Source: Geosiphon pyriformis
Taxonomy: Eukaryota > Glomeromycota > Glomeromycetes > Archaeosporales > Geosiphonaceae
DNA length: 62,019 bases
Direction of reading: 5' to 3'
Assembly: GCA_016748015.1 (NCBI GenBank)
Contig: JAAOMT010000503.1
Span: 211,669 to 273,687, forward strand
A program made the position numbers and the translations under genes. Within the stretch, counting starts at the first letter, position 1. Every line of letters begins with the position of its first letter. The notes beneath the pieces were generated by a model that ran no database searches, was not told the DNA's origin, and saw only the letters and a program-made list of their open reading frames with translations. Below, piece by piece: positions 12,501 to 26,385 of the stretch.

Positions 12501-14040
12501 ATTATTTTTGTTAACCAGCTTTTAAATTGTTGTGGCATATGTTTTATGTAAAACACTTTTCACAAGTATAAAAGACTAGACCTTAGAGGTTTAATTTCTA
12601 GTTAATTTAGTTTGCTGATCAAGTTTATTAAAAATAATAGATTGGTAAATAATAAAATGTTGGCTTTTTGTTTAACTTTTGTTGACCACTCTTATAATTT
12701 AAATTATGTTAGAAAACATCTGTTAGACTTTAAATTAAATAGTATAAATGTTTATATAAATGATTTTATTGAAAATTTAAATTTGGTAAATACTTATAAA
12801 AATATTGTTGTTTACTTCCAAACAACAACATGAGTATTGGGATTAAAGTAAATAATTTGCTTTTTTTGACTTTGGTAAAATTACAAATTATTGTTTTTGC
12901 TTTAGATTGTGTGTTTATTTTTAGCTCTGTTACTTTGTTTATAAACAGCCAGATGTTATTAAATATGTATTATTTCAATAAAAAAAAATTTGGTTCTAAT
13001 TTTTGTAGTAAATATTGAATTGAAAAAAAATATATTTGCCAAGTTATTTTAAAAAAAGATTTGTTAGTTAATTAGAAAAAAGTCAAAAACTATTTTAGTG
13101 TTATTGAAAATAAGCATATTAATTTTTATGCCAATATTGCTATTGCTTCTAAGTTTATTTTAGTTCTTTGGATGTCATGTTATTTCCTTAATATTGAAGA
13201 CAAATTTGTCTTTAAAAATGCTTGTTATTTTGTCAAAAATTTGTTTGATGTGATTAATTTTGTTAGTTAAAAGTCTAAATGTTATTATAATATTATAAAT
13301 TTAATGATTAAAATGTTTAATGTTTGACACTTTAATAGTAAAATCTGTTCTGGCTATACTAGTTCTTCTTTAGTAGTACTTTGGTCTTATTTTATAAAAA
13401 TATTGTATCACTATTTACTTGTAATCAAAAAAAAAAGATTGTATAATTTAAAATATTTAAGTATAGCTTACATCTAATATAGAATGTTAAAAAACTTTAA
13501 TTACATATTTTTATATACAAATGATAGCAACTTTAAAAAAAAGTTATTATAAAACACTATTATAAAATAAAATAAGTTACTAAACATATCTGTTAAAGAT
13601 AATATGATTGTTTGGTCTTTATGTGAAGCCAAGCTGTTTATTAATTTATATATGTTATTGACTAAGAGCTTTGTGCTAAATAGTTAGATAAATAACATAA
13701 TACAATGTTTGGGCACTGGATTTGATAATAATGTATTGGTTATTAAATTGGTTTGAAGTTTGATTAAAATTACAGATTTGTCATTTAAATGCCAGCTGCT
13801 AAGTTGAAATTTTACTATAAAAAACATAATTTTTTGCTGTGTGATAAGTTAATTATTTTTTTAGTTTCTGGTTTGTTATCTTTGTGGTCTTTTGAATTAA
13901 TTTGCAGTTTTGGTATTAAATTAGATATTTATATTTGCTTTGAATTATATTCAAGTTTGTTTAATGTAAATTTTGGTTTCTTGAAAAATATTTTTTCAAT
14001 AAATAATTTAAGTGTATAGTGTCATCTTAGTTGGCCCAAG
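9560..14040 (+). mobile_element. LINE (copy B): endonuclease, RT, RNase H, C-terminal domain
   Basis: Plus-strand decayed polyprotein. The APE-type endonuclease begins mid-domain near 9,640 (LISVCLIFKNK, ITVLGLY) and includes ISKDFNK where GGDFNE is expected, and FNTDYRAV at about 10,036. Linker codons are open at 10,579-10,782. RT has NFSVLKGTLTQTPI and LQDMYKTYDSV (open 11,159-11,365), and FINNTI followed by TGA where FVDDTIW is expected (about 11,680). Later blocks are ITKKQFLYLVSAVL (to 12,010), RNase H-like codons at 12,830-13,018, and a C-terminal stretch to 14,019. Many stops make it inactive. The 5' end is truncated inside the endonuclease. Its 3' tail differs from that of the minus copies, so it belongs to a different subfamily. 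Confidence 0.72.
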
Positions 14041-14080
14041 TAATTGGTTATATTAGAAAAAACATGAGCTATGCTTAATT

Positions 14081-14100
14081 TAAAATCTTGTGAGATTTTA
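14081..14100 (+). other. 7-bp stem-loop in LINE B 3' tail
   Basis: TAAAATC, a 6-nt loop and GATTTTA form a perfect 7-bp stem about 60 nt after the last LINE codons. 3' stem-loops are recognised by the reverse transcriptase in some LINE clades; the role here is inference only. Confidence 0.3.
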
Positions 14101-15150
14101 TGTACTTAAGTAATAGTTAAGCTGTACTTGTAAAACAATAAAAATAAAAATAAAACTTTTATTTAATATAAAATAAAATAAAATAAAAAATGTTTTTTTA
14201 GTAATTAAAAACTGTTTATTTTTAAAAAAGTTTTTTAAATATTATTATCCAAATAAAAAAACCAATTAATTACAAAAAAATACAATTAACATATAAAATA
14301 ATAATAATAAGTAATAATATAAAATAATTAATAATAATATTAAATAATTAGCAATACTTTTAATAATAAATTAATAGTCAGTATTATTATTATTTAAATA
14401 ATTTAAAAATTAACAAAATAAATATTTATTTTTTAAATTAATATTTTAAAATTAATTCGTTATTCATTATTTTTATTAAATTTAATTAATTAATTTATTT
14501 TAATTTAAGAAAAAATTTTAAGCAAATTTATATTATTATTATTATTTACAAATTAATTAAGTGGTTAGTCACATGTAGCCAAATGCGTAAGTCGCGGCTC
14601 CTTAAAGATCTTAGTATTTTGTTTTGAAGCTAGCGATTGGAGTATACTTTGTAATAGCAAAAAAAAATTAATTATTTTTATTAATATAAAACCAATATAA
14701 AAAACCAAAATTAAAAATCTAAAACTTTATATAAAAAAAAAAATTTGTTTTTATTTAAGAAAAATATTTTATTTAACTGTTTTTACTATATAAAAAAAAC
14801 CACTTTTTTTAGTTTTTGTTTTTCTAATTATAAAAATAATAGTTTTTTTTTTATAAGATTAAGAAACATATTATTATATATATGTATATATAATTTAACC
14901 TTAAAAATTATAAAGATTAATAATAATAATAAAAATAATAAAAATAATAAAAATAATAATAATAATAGTAAAAAGATAATAAATTTTTTTTAATATTTAA
15001 TATTAATATCATCTTTTAATTATTTTTAAAAGAATTTAATTGAATATAGACTTTTATTACTTAATTAATTATTAATTTGATCGTGCGTTTAATCATTTTA
15101 TTTAATTATTGACTTTTTTTGATAAGTATGTATAAAATAATCAGAAAAGT
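14101..15150. other. AT-rich transition zone; CpG reappears near 14,455
   Basis: No gene was recognised. AT-rich sequence contains (TAA)-like runs at 14,928-14,970. A CpG-bearing stretch at about 14,570-14,655 stands out from the CpG-free DNA to its left. Confidence 0.4.
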
Positions 15151-15156
15151 ATTAGA

Positions 15157-15157
15157 C

Positions 15158-15251
<94 letters not shown>
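15157..15251. repeat. (TAA)n microsatellite abutting the assembly gap
   Basis: About 31 uninterrupted TAA/AAT units run straight into the N run. The true array is probably longer and caused the assembly break. Confidence 0.95.
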
Positions 15252-15438
15252 NNNNNNNNNNNNNNNNNNNNNNNNNNNNNNNNNNNNNNNNNNNNNNNNN
15301 NNNNNNNNNNNNNNNNNNNNNNNNNNNNNNNNNNNNNNNNNNNNNNNNNNNNNNNNNNNNNNNNNNNNNNNNNNNNNNNNNNNNNNNNNNNNNNNNNNNN
15401 NNNNNNNNNNNNNNNNNNNNNNNNNNNNNNNNNNNNNN
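15252..15438. other. Assembly gap of 187 N
   Basis: Unresolved bases that follow a trinucleotide array. Open reading frames crossing it are artefacts. Confidence 1.
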
Positions 15439-15638
15439 AACACACAGCAACATCAATATACAAACACCTGGATACAGGAGAATAATGGGATTTTCGTGCT
15501 TTATTGTTGTGAAGAGAAAATCTTTTAGGTTTTTAGTAACGCTGATTCAATATGATGTAAAGTTTTAATAATTGGAAATCCAATTTAAACGAAAAATTTA
15601 ACTAAATAAATAAAAATTAAATAAGCCAAATAAATAAT

Positions 15639-15718
<80 letters not shown>

Positions 15719-16471
15719 AAACAACAACAAAAACAACAAAAACAACAAAAACAACAACAACAACAACAATAATAATAATAATATAATATAATATAATAAT
15801 AATAATAATAAAAAGTAAATAAACTCAATTGATGAAATGATTCATTTTTTGAGATCGAAACAGCGGCCTATTGAACTTTAGATTAAAATTTTTTTGATAC
15901 CTTAACAGATCTTCAACGCATCCAAAAAAATAATTCTGAAATTATCTTTTTTGTTATTTAAAAAAACGCCTAATCTCATTTTCTCTCTAAAATGTTATTT
16001 TTTTCAAGGTTAAATCTACAGATGAATCTCCACCTTTAGTTATTACTTGTCTAAAATTCAAAAATCATGTGTTACCACTTTTCTTGCACATGCCGCATGT
16101 GCATTACATATATTTATGCATCCCTTGAAATAAGTTATGTTGCAAATGTTTATATAATTTCTAAATTCTCCTGGTGTTTTTTTTTTGGGGGAAAGAATTT
16201 TTAACCTTATTCGGTAGACAATGTCCAATAATATGGCGTGGTAAAAGAGTGAGATATTTTAATCCTTATAATCTATGCAACTATCCTGCCTAATTTTATT
16301 TATTAGATATATTGGCAGAAAACATGAAAAAGATCTCATCATTTGATTTGATTTGAATTTTTTTTCCTAAATACGCACATCACACTTCATACATCATACA
16401 TCACACATCATACATCACACATCACACATCACACATCACACACCTAACGAAATGAATGGAATAGAAAAACT

Positions 16472-16513
<42 letters not shown>

Positions 16514-17703
16514 TTTAAATTCTTGAGAAGCTTCGAAGTTGATGTGATCGTGAGATTGGATCATGATCCACAAAAAGTGATCTGATCTGATATGATCTGA
16601 TCTGATCTTTTAATAAATGTTCCCGTCGGCTATGATTAATTATATATAAACTGATCATTGGAGTTACATTGCATCTCCCACCTTTTTCGTAAAGTTCCAA
16701 AGAATTGGTAAAATTAAAATGGTTGTTGATAGCAGAGAGGACCAACGTAAAGAAAGATATTAATTCCTTAAACGAAGAGGGCAAGGTATTGTGTCATTTT
16801 CCGTTATTGTGATCATCTAATCTTCATTTTTATGGAAATCATCAAAAAAAAAGTCAATGTTGAATCCAAATTCAAAAGGAAATAGAAAAGAAAGAAAAAA
16901 CATTATAAGGACGCGTAAATCTTGATAGACTTTTTACAGACCAGATTAGCCTTTAGACAAAATCATTTTTCCCCTACTAAGAGATGCAGGGTAAACTGTG
17001 TCACAACATTCGTAGGTTCTTTTTGGTTTTTTTTTTTTTTTTTCGTCAGAAATTCATTGTCTTTAATTTCTTTTCTCGTGTTACAGTGTCTCAAAGATTC
17101 ATGAAATTGATATTTTAATTTCACTAGGTATAGATATCAAAATTTATTGAGCCACAGATTTGGTTGGCGACTACTTGTTGGACACGTCAATTATTGCAAC
17201 GGGTGCAATTATTTCAGAAATCAAAAGCTGAAGGAAATAATCATAAAATAATCACAAATCAACCAGATTCCTAAACAATGCAACATTCGACAATACAGCA
17301 ATACCTGAATGGCGACCAGTGAGCGAATATTGCGAGTCTAAAAATTCTTGATTCCCTTCTTGGTATTGTGCCATGTGTGGTAATGTAATTGACAAACCTG
17401 TGAAAAAAATAAAATAAAGATCAGAATGCATTCGACCCACTTGTGAAAAAGAGCATCTTTGCCATGCATTTTTGTATAATTTGGGCTGTAGAGTTAAAGA
17501 AACAAGGGAGAAAAAAAATGTTTGACAGTTGGACAAGAATAGAAATTCGGCAAAAAGTGATAGAAAGAAGCACCAATCTTATAAAATTAATTTCCCACGA
17601 GTCACGAGTTCAAATTCTAGTTAATCTATCAATCTGCTTGTGTTTGATCATGGAAATATATCTATTAATGGAGCCCCCCCTTTTTGTCTCTTTCATTTTC
17701 TTC

Positions 17704-17735
<32 letters not shown>

Positions 17736-18446
17736 TGGCAAAGCAAATTATATATTATAGAATTAATTTTGAAAGTTAAAAAAATTCGATTTTATTATGA
17801 CTCTACCCTTTGTTCCTCATAAATTTAGAAACTTCCATTTTAATTCCCGTTTGTGTGTGTTTTTGTGTGTGTGTGTGTGTGTGTGTGTATCTTGTATTTT
17901 TGCTGTTGTTGTTATTTCCTAAAAAGATAAAAAATATTTGGTAAATTCTCGCAGTAGGTCTGAGAAATTTTTTTTTTTAAAAGTGAGGGAGTAAAATTAA
18001 AAAAAGTGATATAATTAAAATTTAGTTAGGAAAATTATTATTACATTAAGAATTTTCGGAGTTTTCCCAAGACATCTTATCCGAACAATATATCATGATA
18101 TCACTACTTCTCTTTTGATCAAAGAATTTTGGGAAATAAGTCGAATTCCAAATTTTCAGAAAAATGGTCTATTATTTATATTTTCTGGTTTTTCAAGTGA
18201 AAATATTTTGAATCATGAATTTTTAGATGAGAGAGATATATTTTTTTTTACATTATTTTTCGATTGAAGAAAAAAAAAAATTTTCATGAAACCTCTTTGT
18301 TCATGCACAATCTTAAATTCCAAGGAGAGAAAATTCAAAAGAACGAGTCAGCCAAAGATGGATTGATAATTTTTTTTAATCTATAAAAGGCCTACTTATA
18401 ATTTTGAAACTTGAGACTCAAAGCGAGAAAAGTAACTATGATTCAA

Positions 18447-18506
<60 letters not shown>

Positions 18507-19052
18507 AAAAACTTTAATTTCTCTATTTTGAAATAAATATATCAAAAAATCTCGTGATCAATACTTACATAAACTTCAAAGCTCTTAACCTTATTAGCGA
18601 AACTCGTTTATTTTCGTTAAAAAAAAAAAAAAAAAAAAAAAACTATACATTGTAAAAAAGCAAACCTATATATCAACATAACACACACACACACACACAC
18701 ATCATTTAAACATATTGTGACCAACTACTACTATTCTCACCACACTAAAACCACTCTAACAGGCTATCCTACTTAGACTCGGTTGTTGTACTTTCTAAGT
18801 AAAACATTGCTGATAATTTTTTTTTAAACTACAACTAAACTTTGTCTATCGTAAACATTTGATATCATCAACCACCACCACCACCACCACCACCACCACC
18901 ACCATCGCTAATAACAACCTCGAAACCAACATCAACTATCAAATTACTCGTCTTAACTCCTCTCGTCAACAGCATCAATTATCATTTTTCTTCCTCATGT
19001 TGTTTTCACCCTAATCTGCTTCGGCTCATCAACATTTTATCCAAAGTAGAAA
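15439..19052. other. Non-coding upstream region rich in microsatellites
   Basis: No credible gene was found in 3.6 kb. Simple repeats: (AAC)n 15,641-15,770 followed by (TAA)n to about 15,812; ACATC/ACACATC arrays 16,378-16,443; (CT)n 16,474-16,510; TGATC-type repeats 16,578-16,608; (TAA)n 17,709-17,733; (GT)n about 17,851-17,888; (TAA)n 18,447-18,502; poly-A 18,619-18,641; (CA)n 18,680-18,701; (CCA)n 18,871-18,904. The last kilobase probably contains the promoter and 5' UTR of the C2H2 gene that follows. Confidence 0.6.
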
Positions 19053-20980
19053 ATGGAACAGTCAAATTATGAATTACCGACCACTACTCCTCTGAATAAT
19101 ACCACAACTTTAACTACAAACACGATTAACTTTTCCTCACCAAATACCGCGACAACAACTCCTATACAAGCTCCAAATGTTTTGTCAGACCTAAATAACT
19201 CTTCAATAACCACCCAAAACTCTCAGACTGCTGCCGCTGGTGTCTCGGCTGTCAGCACTCAGTCAAAAAAAGTTTCCGCCGCCGTTGCTGCTGCTGCTGC
19301 AGTCGCCGTTCATGTGAAAGCTGCAGAAGCTGTTTTAGTGGATTCCTTACAAAATTCACCACTATCTTTATTACCACAACTAATGGTAGTTCCGGCAAAC
19401 TCTACTATTTCACAATCTTCCCCTGTACAAACTAATACTTCTGCTGCTTGTGTTTCTCTATCGCCTATACAAGTAGCGAACGATATTCCCGCAAATTCTT
19501 CCACAGCAAGTGACCTCGCTGTTGCTATGTTATCGTTACCAAATCCAGATGTATTGGTTGTTTCAACAAATTCACCAAGGCAACCTCAACAAATGTTACC
19601 GCCCGTATTAACTCAACAAGTCATGCAAATTGCGATCGCCGATCTTGCCCAAAATATGGATAAATCTACCGTATCTCAAAATTCTTCCCCAGTTGTTCAG
19701 GTGCAGAATTTGATGTCGAACGAGCAACAACAAGTCGCTCTTATCCAAGAAAATGCCCGATTAGAAATGGGGATAGCAAATAATAATTTTATCGCTGCTC
19801 AGATATCGCACGTCAATAATCAACAATTACCCACCCCTTTTAGCCCATCCGATATAAATATAACTAATGCTCAAGTCCAAGTACAAGCTCAAGCTCAGGT
19901 TGACATAACCCAAGCCGAGATGGCTCACGCTGAGATCCAAGTTCAAGCCATGCAAGTCGCACAGGCTCAAGCTGGGATACAAGTTCAACAAGCCATGCAA
20001 GTCGCACAGGCCCAAGCTGGGATGCAGGCTCAAGTACAGGCCGTTCAGGCTCAAGTGCATGCTGTCCAAGCTCAAATGCATGCTGTTCAAACCCAAGTAC
20101 AAGCTGATGTTGAAGCCCAAGTACAAGCCGCACAAGCTCAGGTGGGGATGGTGCAAGCCCAGGTGCAGGCTCAAGTAGAAGCCGCCCAAGCTAATTTGCA
20201 AGTAAATGATGTTGGGCTACACGGTCAATCAGTTTCCATTTCTGTACAACCTGTTGTTACTAATGAACAGCAAGCGATAATTGTGGACGCAGTAAAAAAA
20301 GTTAAAATCGCCGAAGAACAACAAAGACAAATGGTTCAATTCGCAGTTGAAGTACAAGTGGCTTTAGAACAATCGATCAATCCTGCTCAACCAGACAACT
20401 TATTAGCAGCTGCCGGAGTTAATCAATCTCAACTCACTGATTTGATTAATCAAAATTCAATGGTGCAAACCGCTGGTGTTGCATCTGCGCCTCCTGAGAT
20501 TATGAGTCAAGCGTTCATGACGGCTGCATTACAAAATCAACATTATGGAATGATGAGCGACCCTCATTTAATTGCCCAAACTACTTCCGTATCTGTTCCC
20601 GGTATGGATAACGGTGTCAATCATCCCAATATGGTTCAACAAATCCTAGGTTCAACTGTTGTACAAGATGCAGTGGGTGTAGCCGCTGCTAATCAGATGG
20701 CTATGGTAAATGTCAAAGAAGCTGGACGACGTGGATCAATTTCTTCCCCGTCTACAAATCAGGTAGGGTAGGGGAAATTTGTTATTAAAAAAATGCGTTT
20801 AAAATATGGAAAGGAAATAGTTGCGAAAGACAGTGTGGGACCTTGAGATCCGGTATGGAGTTTTTCATGCCGGGCAAAAAAAACCAGCGCATGAAATTTT
20901 TGCATTTGAAATATTTACTTTATTAATCAAATTATTCTCCCACAAAAAATTATGAAAATGAAATCTTTCGCCACAACTCA

Positions 20981-21032
<52 letters not shown>

Positions 21033-23248
21033 CTCCTACTACACTCATTCAAAAATTCAATGGATCATCAATTAATGGTAATTGGGCCACCATAAAATTA
21101 ACAGTCGTCAGGAATAAATTTAACTTCGGTATCAGGAGCATCAACTCCTGCCACCACTAATTTGGGAACTTTGAATAACGCAAATATTATGGTGCCACCT
21201 CTCATCAATGCTGGCAATCAAATAGTTGTAAATGGCAATAATATTTTAGGAAGTGCTGCTCATCATTTGGAACTTTTTCCTGATAATTCTCAGCTCGGCG
21301 CTCGAGTGGTACAACAGCAAACAGAAAATCATGTTAGTGTTGAAACGGCCACAGGTGTTGCTACTTTATCAGTTCCATCCAGCGATCCTTTTAATCAAAC
21401 TGAACAACAGTCTCAAATTCAGCAAAATTCAGATGAATCCATGCGTTCAAATGTGATAACATCAGAAATATCAAATCCTCATATTATAAAGATGGAGTTT
21501 TCTGGATCCCCGGAACCAATCAATCCTTCCAATCTTTCAGGTCAGCAGGAGCACGATCAACAACAAGGACCAAATAATAATCGCTCCCCATCAATTCAAA
21601 CACTGATTAAAACACGCTCATCACATTCACCCCTCCAGGTTGAATCTTCGAAAAGTGCCGTATCTCGACTTTTAATTAATAATTCCGATGATTCAATACG
21701 ACAAGAAATTTTGTTAAAATTGGCGGAATTAGAGCATGGACACCTTTCTATCGATGAACTTCGAGCAAAATTAAGACAATATCAAGAGGAACGTGATGGA
21801 GTCACCGGTGGTCGACGAAACAATGAAGGTCGTCCAACGAAACGTCGTTCAACACATTCTCGTTTATCAACTGACTCTGAGGGTAAGTTTCAAAATTTTC
21901 CCCTTTCTGGTATTCAAGCAGATTTTTGTGGATTTTTTTCCTTTAGCTGTTGTGTGTCTTGCTTTCAAAAGCTATCCCAACAGATGACCAAGATTCCCAA
22001 ATCTCAATATCACCCACAGATCCCATGGATGATGTGAAAACTGAATCAGGTTCTAATCGCTCCGAAATTTCAAGAATGGCTGTTTCACTCACACTCAGTG
22101 GTCCCAATATGAGTACATCTTCCATGACAAGACCGGATGACGAACAAGATTCCGAAAGGCAAGATTCACATAGATGTATGTGGAGAAGTTGTTCGAAAGT
22201 TTTCGTTTCACTAGATCAATTGATTGGACACGTTACTGAAACTCATATTGGAAGTGGAAAGGTCAGTAGGCTAGGATCAAAATTAAATTGGTTTAAACTT
22301 TCAAGCCTAATAATACTTTATTAATCATCGAATTTAAAGGCCACATATTCATGCGATTGGGAAGGTTGTAACCGAGGACAAAAACCTTTCACTAAACGTC
22401 ATAAAATGTATAACCATTTGAGAACGCATACCGGCGAAAGACCTTATATGTGTGATACAGCTGGCTGTGGAAAAAGATTTTCTCGTCCAGATTCTCTGAC
22501 AACACACATAAAAACGCATTCAAACGTACGACCGTATATATGTTCATCAAAAGGATGTGGGAAGGCATATTATCATTCACGATCATTGAGGAAACACGAA
22601 AAAACACATGAAACTAGAACTCATCCTCATCCATTACCCCCCGTTCATCAAACCGGACATTCGATAAACACCAATGGAATGCATATTAATTTTGCTCCCC
22701 AGACCACTCGTATGTATTCACCACCACAACCAGGTGGCCAACAAACGACATCCCATATGTATCAACAACGCACGTCGATTCAATACGATTCTTCTCCGAC
22801 CAATGATCCAAGAGATTTACGTACTTCAGGACCACCTCCACCAACCCCGCCATCAATCCACCACCCACAACTTCCATCAGTGCATCATATACATCCGGGT
22901 CCATCGCCTGGCAGTGTATCGCAATCGGCCAACAATAATATTAATAATAAGAATAATGGTAGTAGCAATAATAGTAGTAGTAGTAGTAATAGTCCGTTTA
23001 ACAGTTACATTTCTACGCAAAACCAGAGACTTTTACCACAACAAGTCTCACCTACATCTCGTGGTGCATACCCATTTCATAATCAAACTTCGGTACATCA
23101 TCGTCCAGAATTGGTACATCATAGAGGATCAAATTATGATGATCGATCACAACCACCGCCACCACAACAGCCAACACCGTCTCCATCTTCTCCCTCACCC
23201 TTTTTCTCTTCACCGCCTCAGCCAAATCGATACCCCGGAAGTACTTAA
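19053..23248 (+). CDS. C2H2 zinc-finger transcription factor (GLI/ZIC-like, four fingers)
   Basis: Exons 19,053-20,762, 21,105-21,882, 21,984-22,261 and 22,340-23,248 join in frame to 1,224 residues. Introns are GT-AG and the first holds a (CTA)n array. Four C2H2 fingers occupy about residues 894-1015. Finger 2 has CDWEGC and the long CX4CX15HX3H spacing typical of GLI/ZIC proteins; finger 3 is CDTAGCGKRFSRPDSL and finger 4 CSSKGCGKAYYHSRSL, with TGERPY-type linkers. The N-terminal half is low-complexity, with Ala/Gln/Val repeats (QAQVQAQ-like) at about residues 270-385. The C-terminus is Pro/Ser/His-rich. This suggests a nuclear DNA-binding regulator with disordered activation regions; target genes are unknown. 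Intron 2 has two in-frame acceptors 12 nt apart (exon start at 21,972 or 21,984). The start is the first ATG after a (CCA)n leader. Confidence 0.85.
20763..21104 (+). other. Intron 1 of the C2H2 gene with (CTA)n array
   Basis: The donor is gtaggg and the acceptor ttaacag. A (CTA)n microsatellite runs at 20,980-21,030. Frame is phase 0 on both sides: 570 codons upstream, SSGINLTS downstream. Without splicing, translation would end two codons later at the TAG in gtagggtag. Confidence 0.75.
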
Positions 23249-24366
23249 CCGACTAATTATCAAAGTGAGAAGCCACAGGATATCATCATCTTTCCGTTGT
23301 CGACTCGGAAATCGAGAAAATGAAATATTTTTCCGTTTTTCTAATATTTCGATTTTTTAGATCTATTTCTTATTTGGTGTTTCTTTCCAAAATTCGAATT
23401 TCTCGTATCCGGCACTTCCCTTCTTTTAAACGTGTTCGGCACTTAGATTTTTATTTTTATAATGTTGGTCAGTTTAATTTCATATATATATATATGAAAT
23501 TTGGATTGGGTTTTCCATGTGCATGTTCATGTATCGACAATACTTTCAAATTTCATCATTTATTATTTCATACCTATAGATAGATTAGAAGCTTCCTTGT
23601 TTTACGCTGAAAACAGAAGGATGTTACCTCAAATAATTTACCGCCAAATAATTTCAGTTAGATTACACGACGGTTTTCTCGCGTTTCAAGACATTACGTG
23701 GCAAAATGTACAGAGTGCCTCCTCTAGTCTTTAATCTTTCCTTGTCCACTTCAAATTTTTTTATTGTAAATAGTTTTCTTTTTTTGCCCCCAAAATTATA
23801 TTTTTCTTATTGAACTGTTGATTCTCCATCCTCAACATCATATCTAAGTGCACAAGCCTCAATTATTTTATTGAATCACCTGCTATAACAATAATCGAGA
23901 AAGCAATAAATTATTTTATTCTGCATTCGGGTGAGGGGAAATCTTGGATTTATGAGTATCGTAATATATATATATTAATTTTCGTGTTCCCCAAATTTAA
24001 AAATGTGTGAAATGAACGCGTAAAATCATTTTGTAAAACGTGAGAGCGAAATTAAAATTTCGATGTCACACGCATTAAAGATCCGACAGGAATATTTTAA
24101 GTTTTGTCGTGTGACAACAACATTCATTCTCAAATAGCTTACGCTCTCTTTTAAAAATATCTGAGTGCAGGAAGTTTTATATAAGCGTTGATTATTTTTA
24201 AACTTTAATGGGGTGGGAGACATAGTTGTTTTTCCTGGGATCACTCGTCTGCCCCTTGCTATATCTTTAAATTTTCCAACGCTCAGAAAAAGAAGTTATT
24301 ACGTGCGTCCGGATAATAAATAACTTAAAAGGACATCAGAGAATATTGTTTAAAAAAAGTACGTGA
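23249..24366. other. 3' UTR and intergenic region
   Basis: No gene recognised. AATAAA-like sequence occurs at about 23,904. Short open frames here lack introns, motifs or coding character. Confidence 0.5.
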
Positions 24367-25742
<1,376 letters not shown>

Positions 25743-26348
25743 TACCAGTTGCTATTTGGCCATATCTAAAAGATCAGTTCAAGATGATAAAATCGGGTGC
25801 CTTTGACGGAATATGGACTTTAATGAATCGAAAAAACTTTGAATCATTGATTCGGAAAACTGCCTCGAGAAACATTCTTTAGTGCATAAGGGAAATCAAT
25901 TATTTGAAATCGACACCTGTATATCAGTATCCGTATAATTGATAATCTTTAAAAATAAATCCGACAGGTTGAAATTAATATCCCCGTTTTCTTAAATGAT
26001 GGTTGTGTCGTAAGATAAACTTTAGGAGAAATTCCTTACTTACAATTCTAGCTGGCTATCAGAATTTGCTAGAAATCAAAATGTTATTAACGAGATTATC
26101 AGAAAGTTCCAGAAATTTTATTTCTTCAAATATAATAATACAAAATAAATTGATGAGACTTACACAACTTTTGGAAGATTTTAGCCGTTATTAGCCGGGT
26201 AAAAACGATTTTGCCGAGATCATTTTGTCAAAAATTTGGATTCAATTTTTGTATCACACGAAAAAGATATATTTGGTATTTTTTTTACTTCGCCATCAAA
26301 TCAAGGGGAACCTTTGTACGTTCTATCTTCAGTGAAACCATCGGGTTC

Positions 26349-26385
<37 letters not shown>

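Noticed and set aside
15106-15568. Long Asn, Leu, Ile or Tyr open frames across the N gap
   Set aside because: Produced by a trinucleotide microsatellite and undefined bases.
17560-17640. tRNA-like gagttcaaattct segment
   Set aside because: No acceptor stem, D-arm or anticodon arm could be paired around it.
19827-20201. Minus-strand open frames opposite the Gln-rich repeat
   Set aside because: Antisense shadows of a low-complexity coding repeat in the C2H2 gene.
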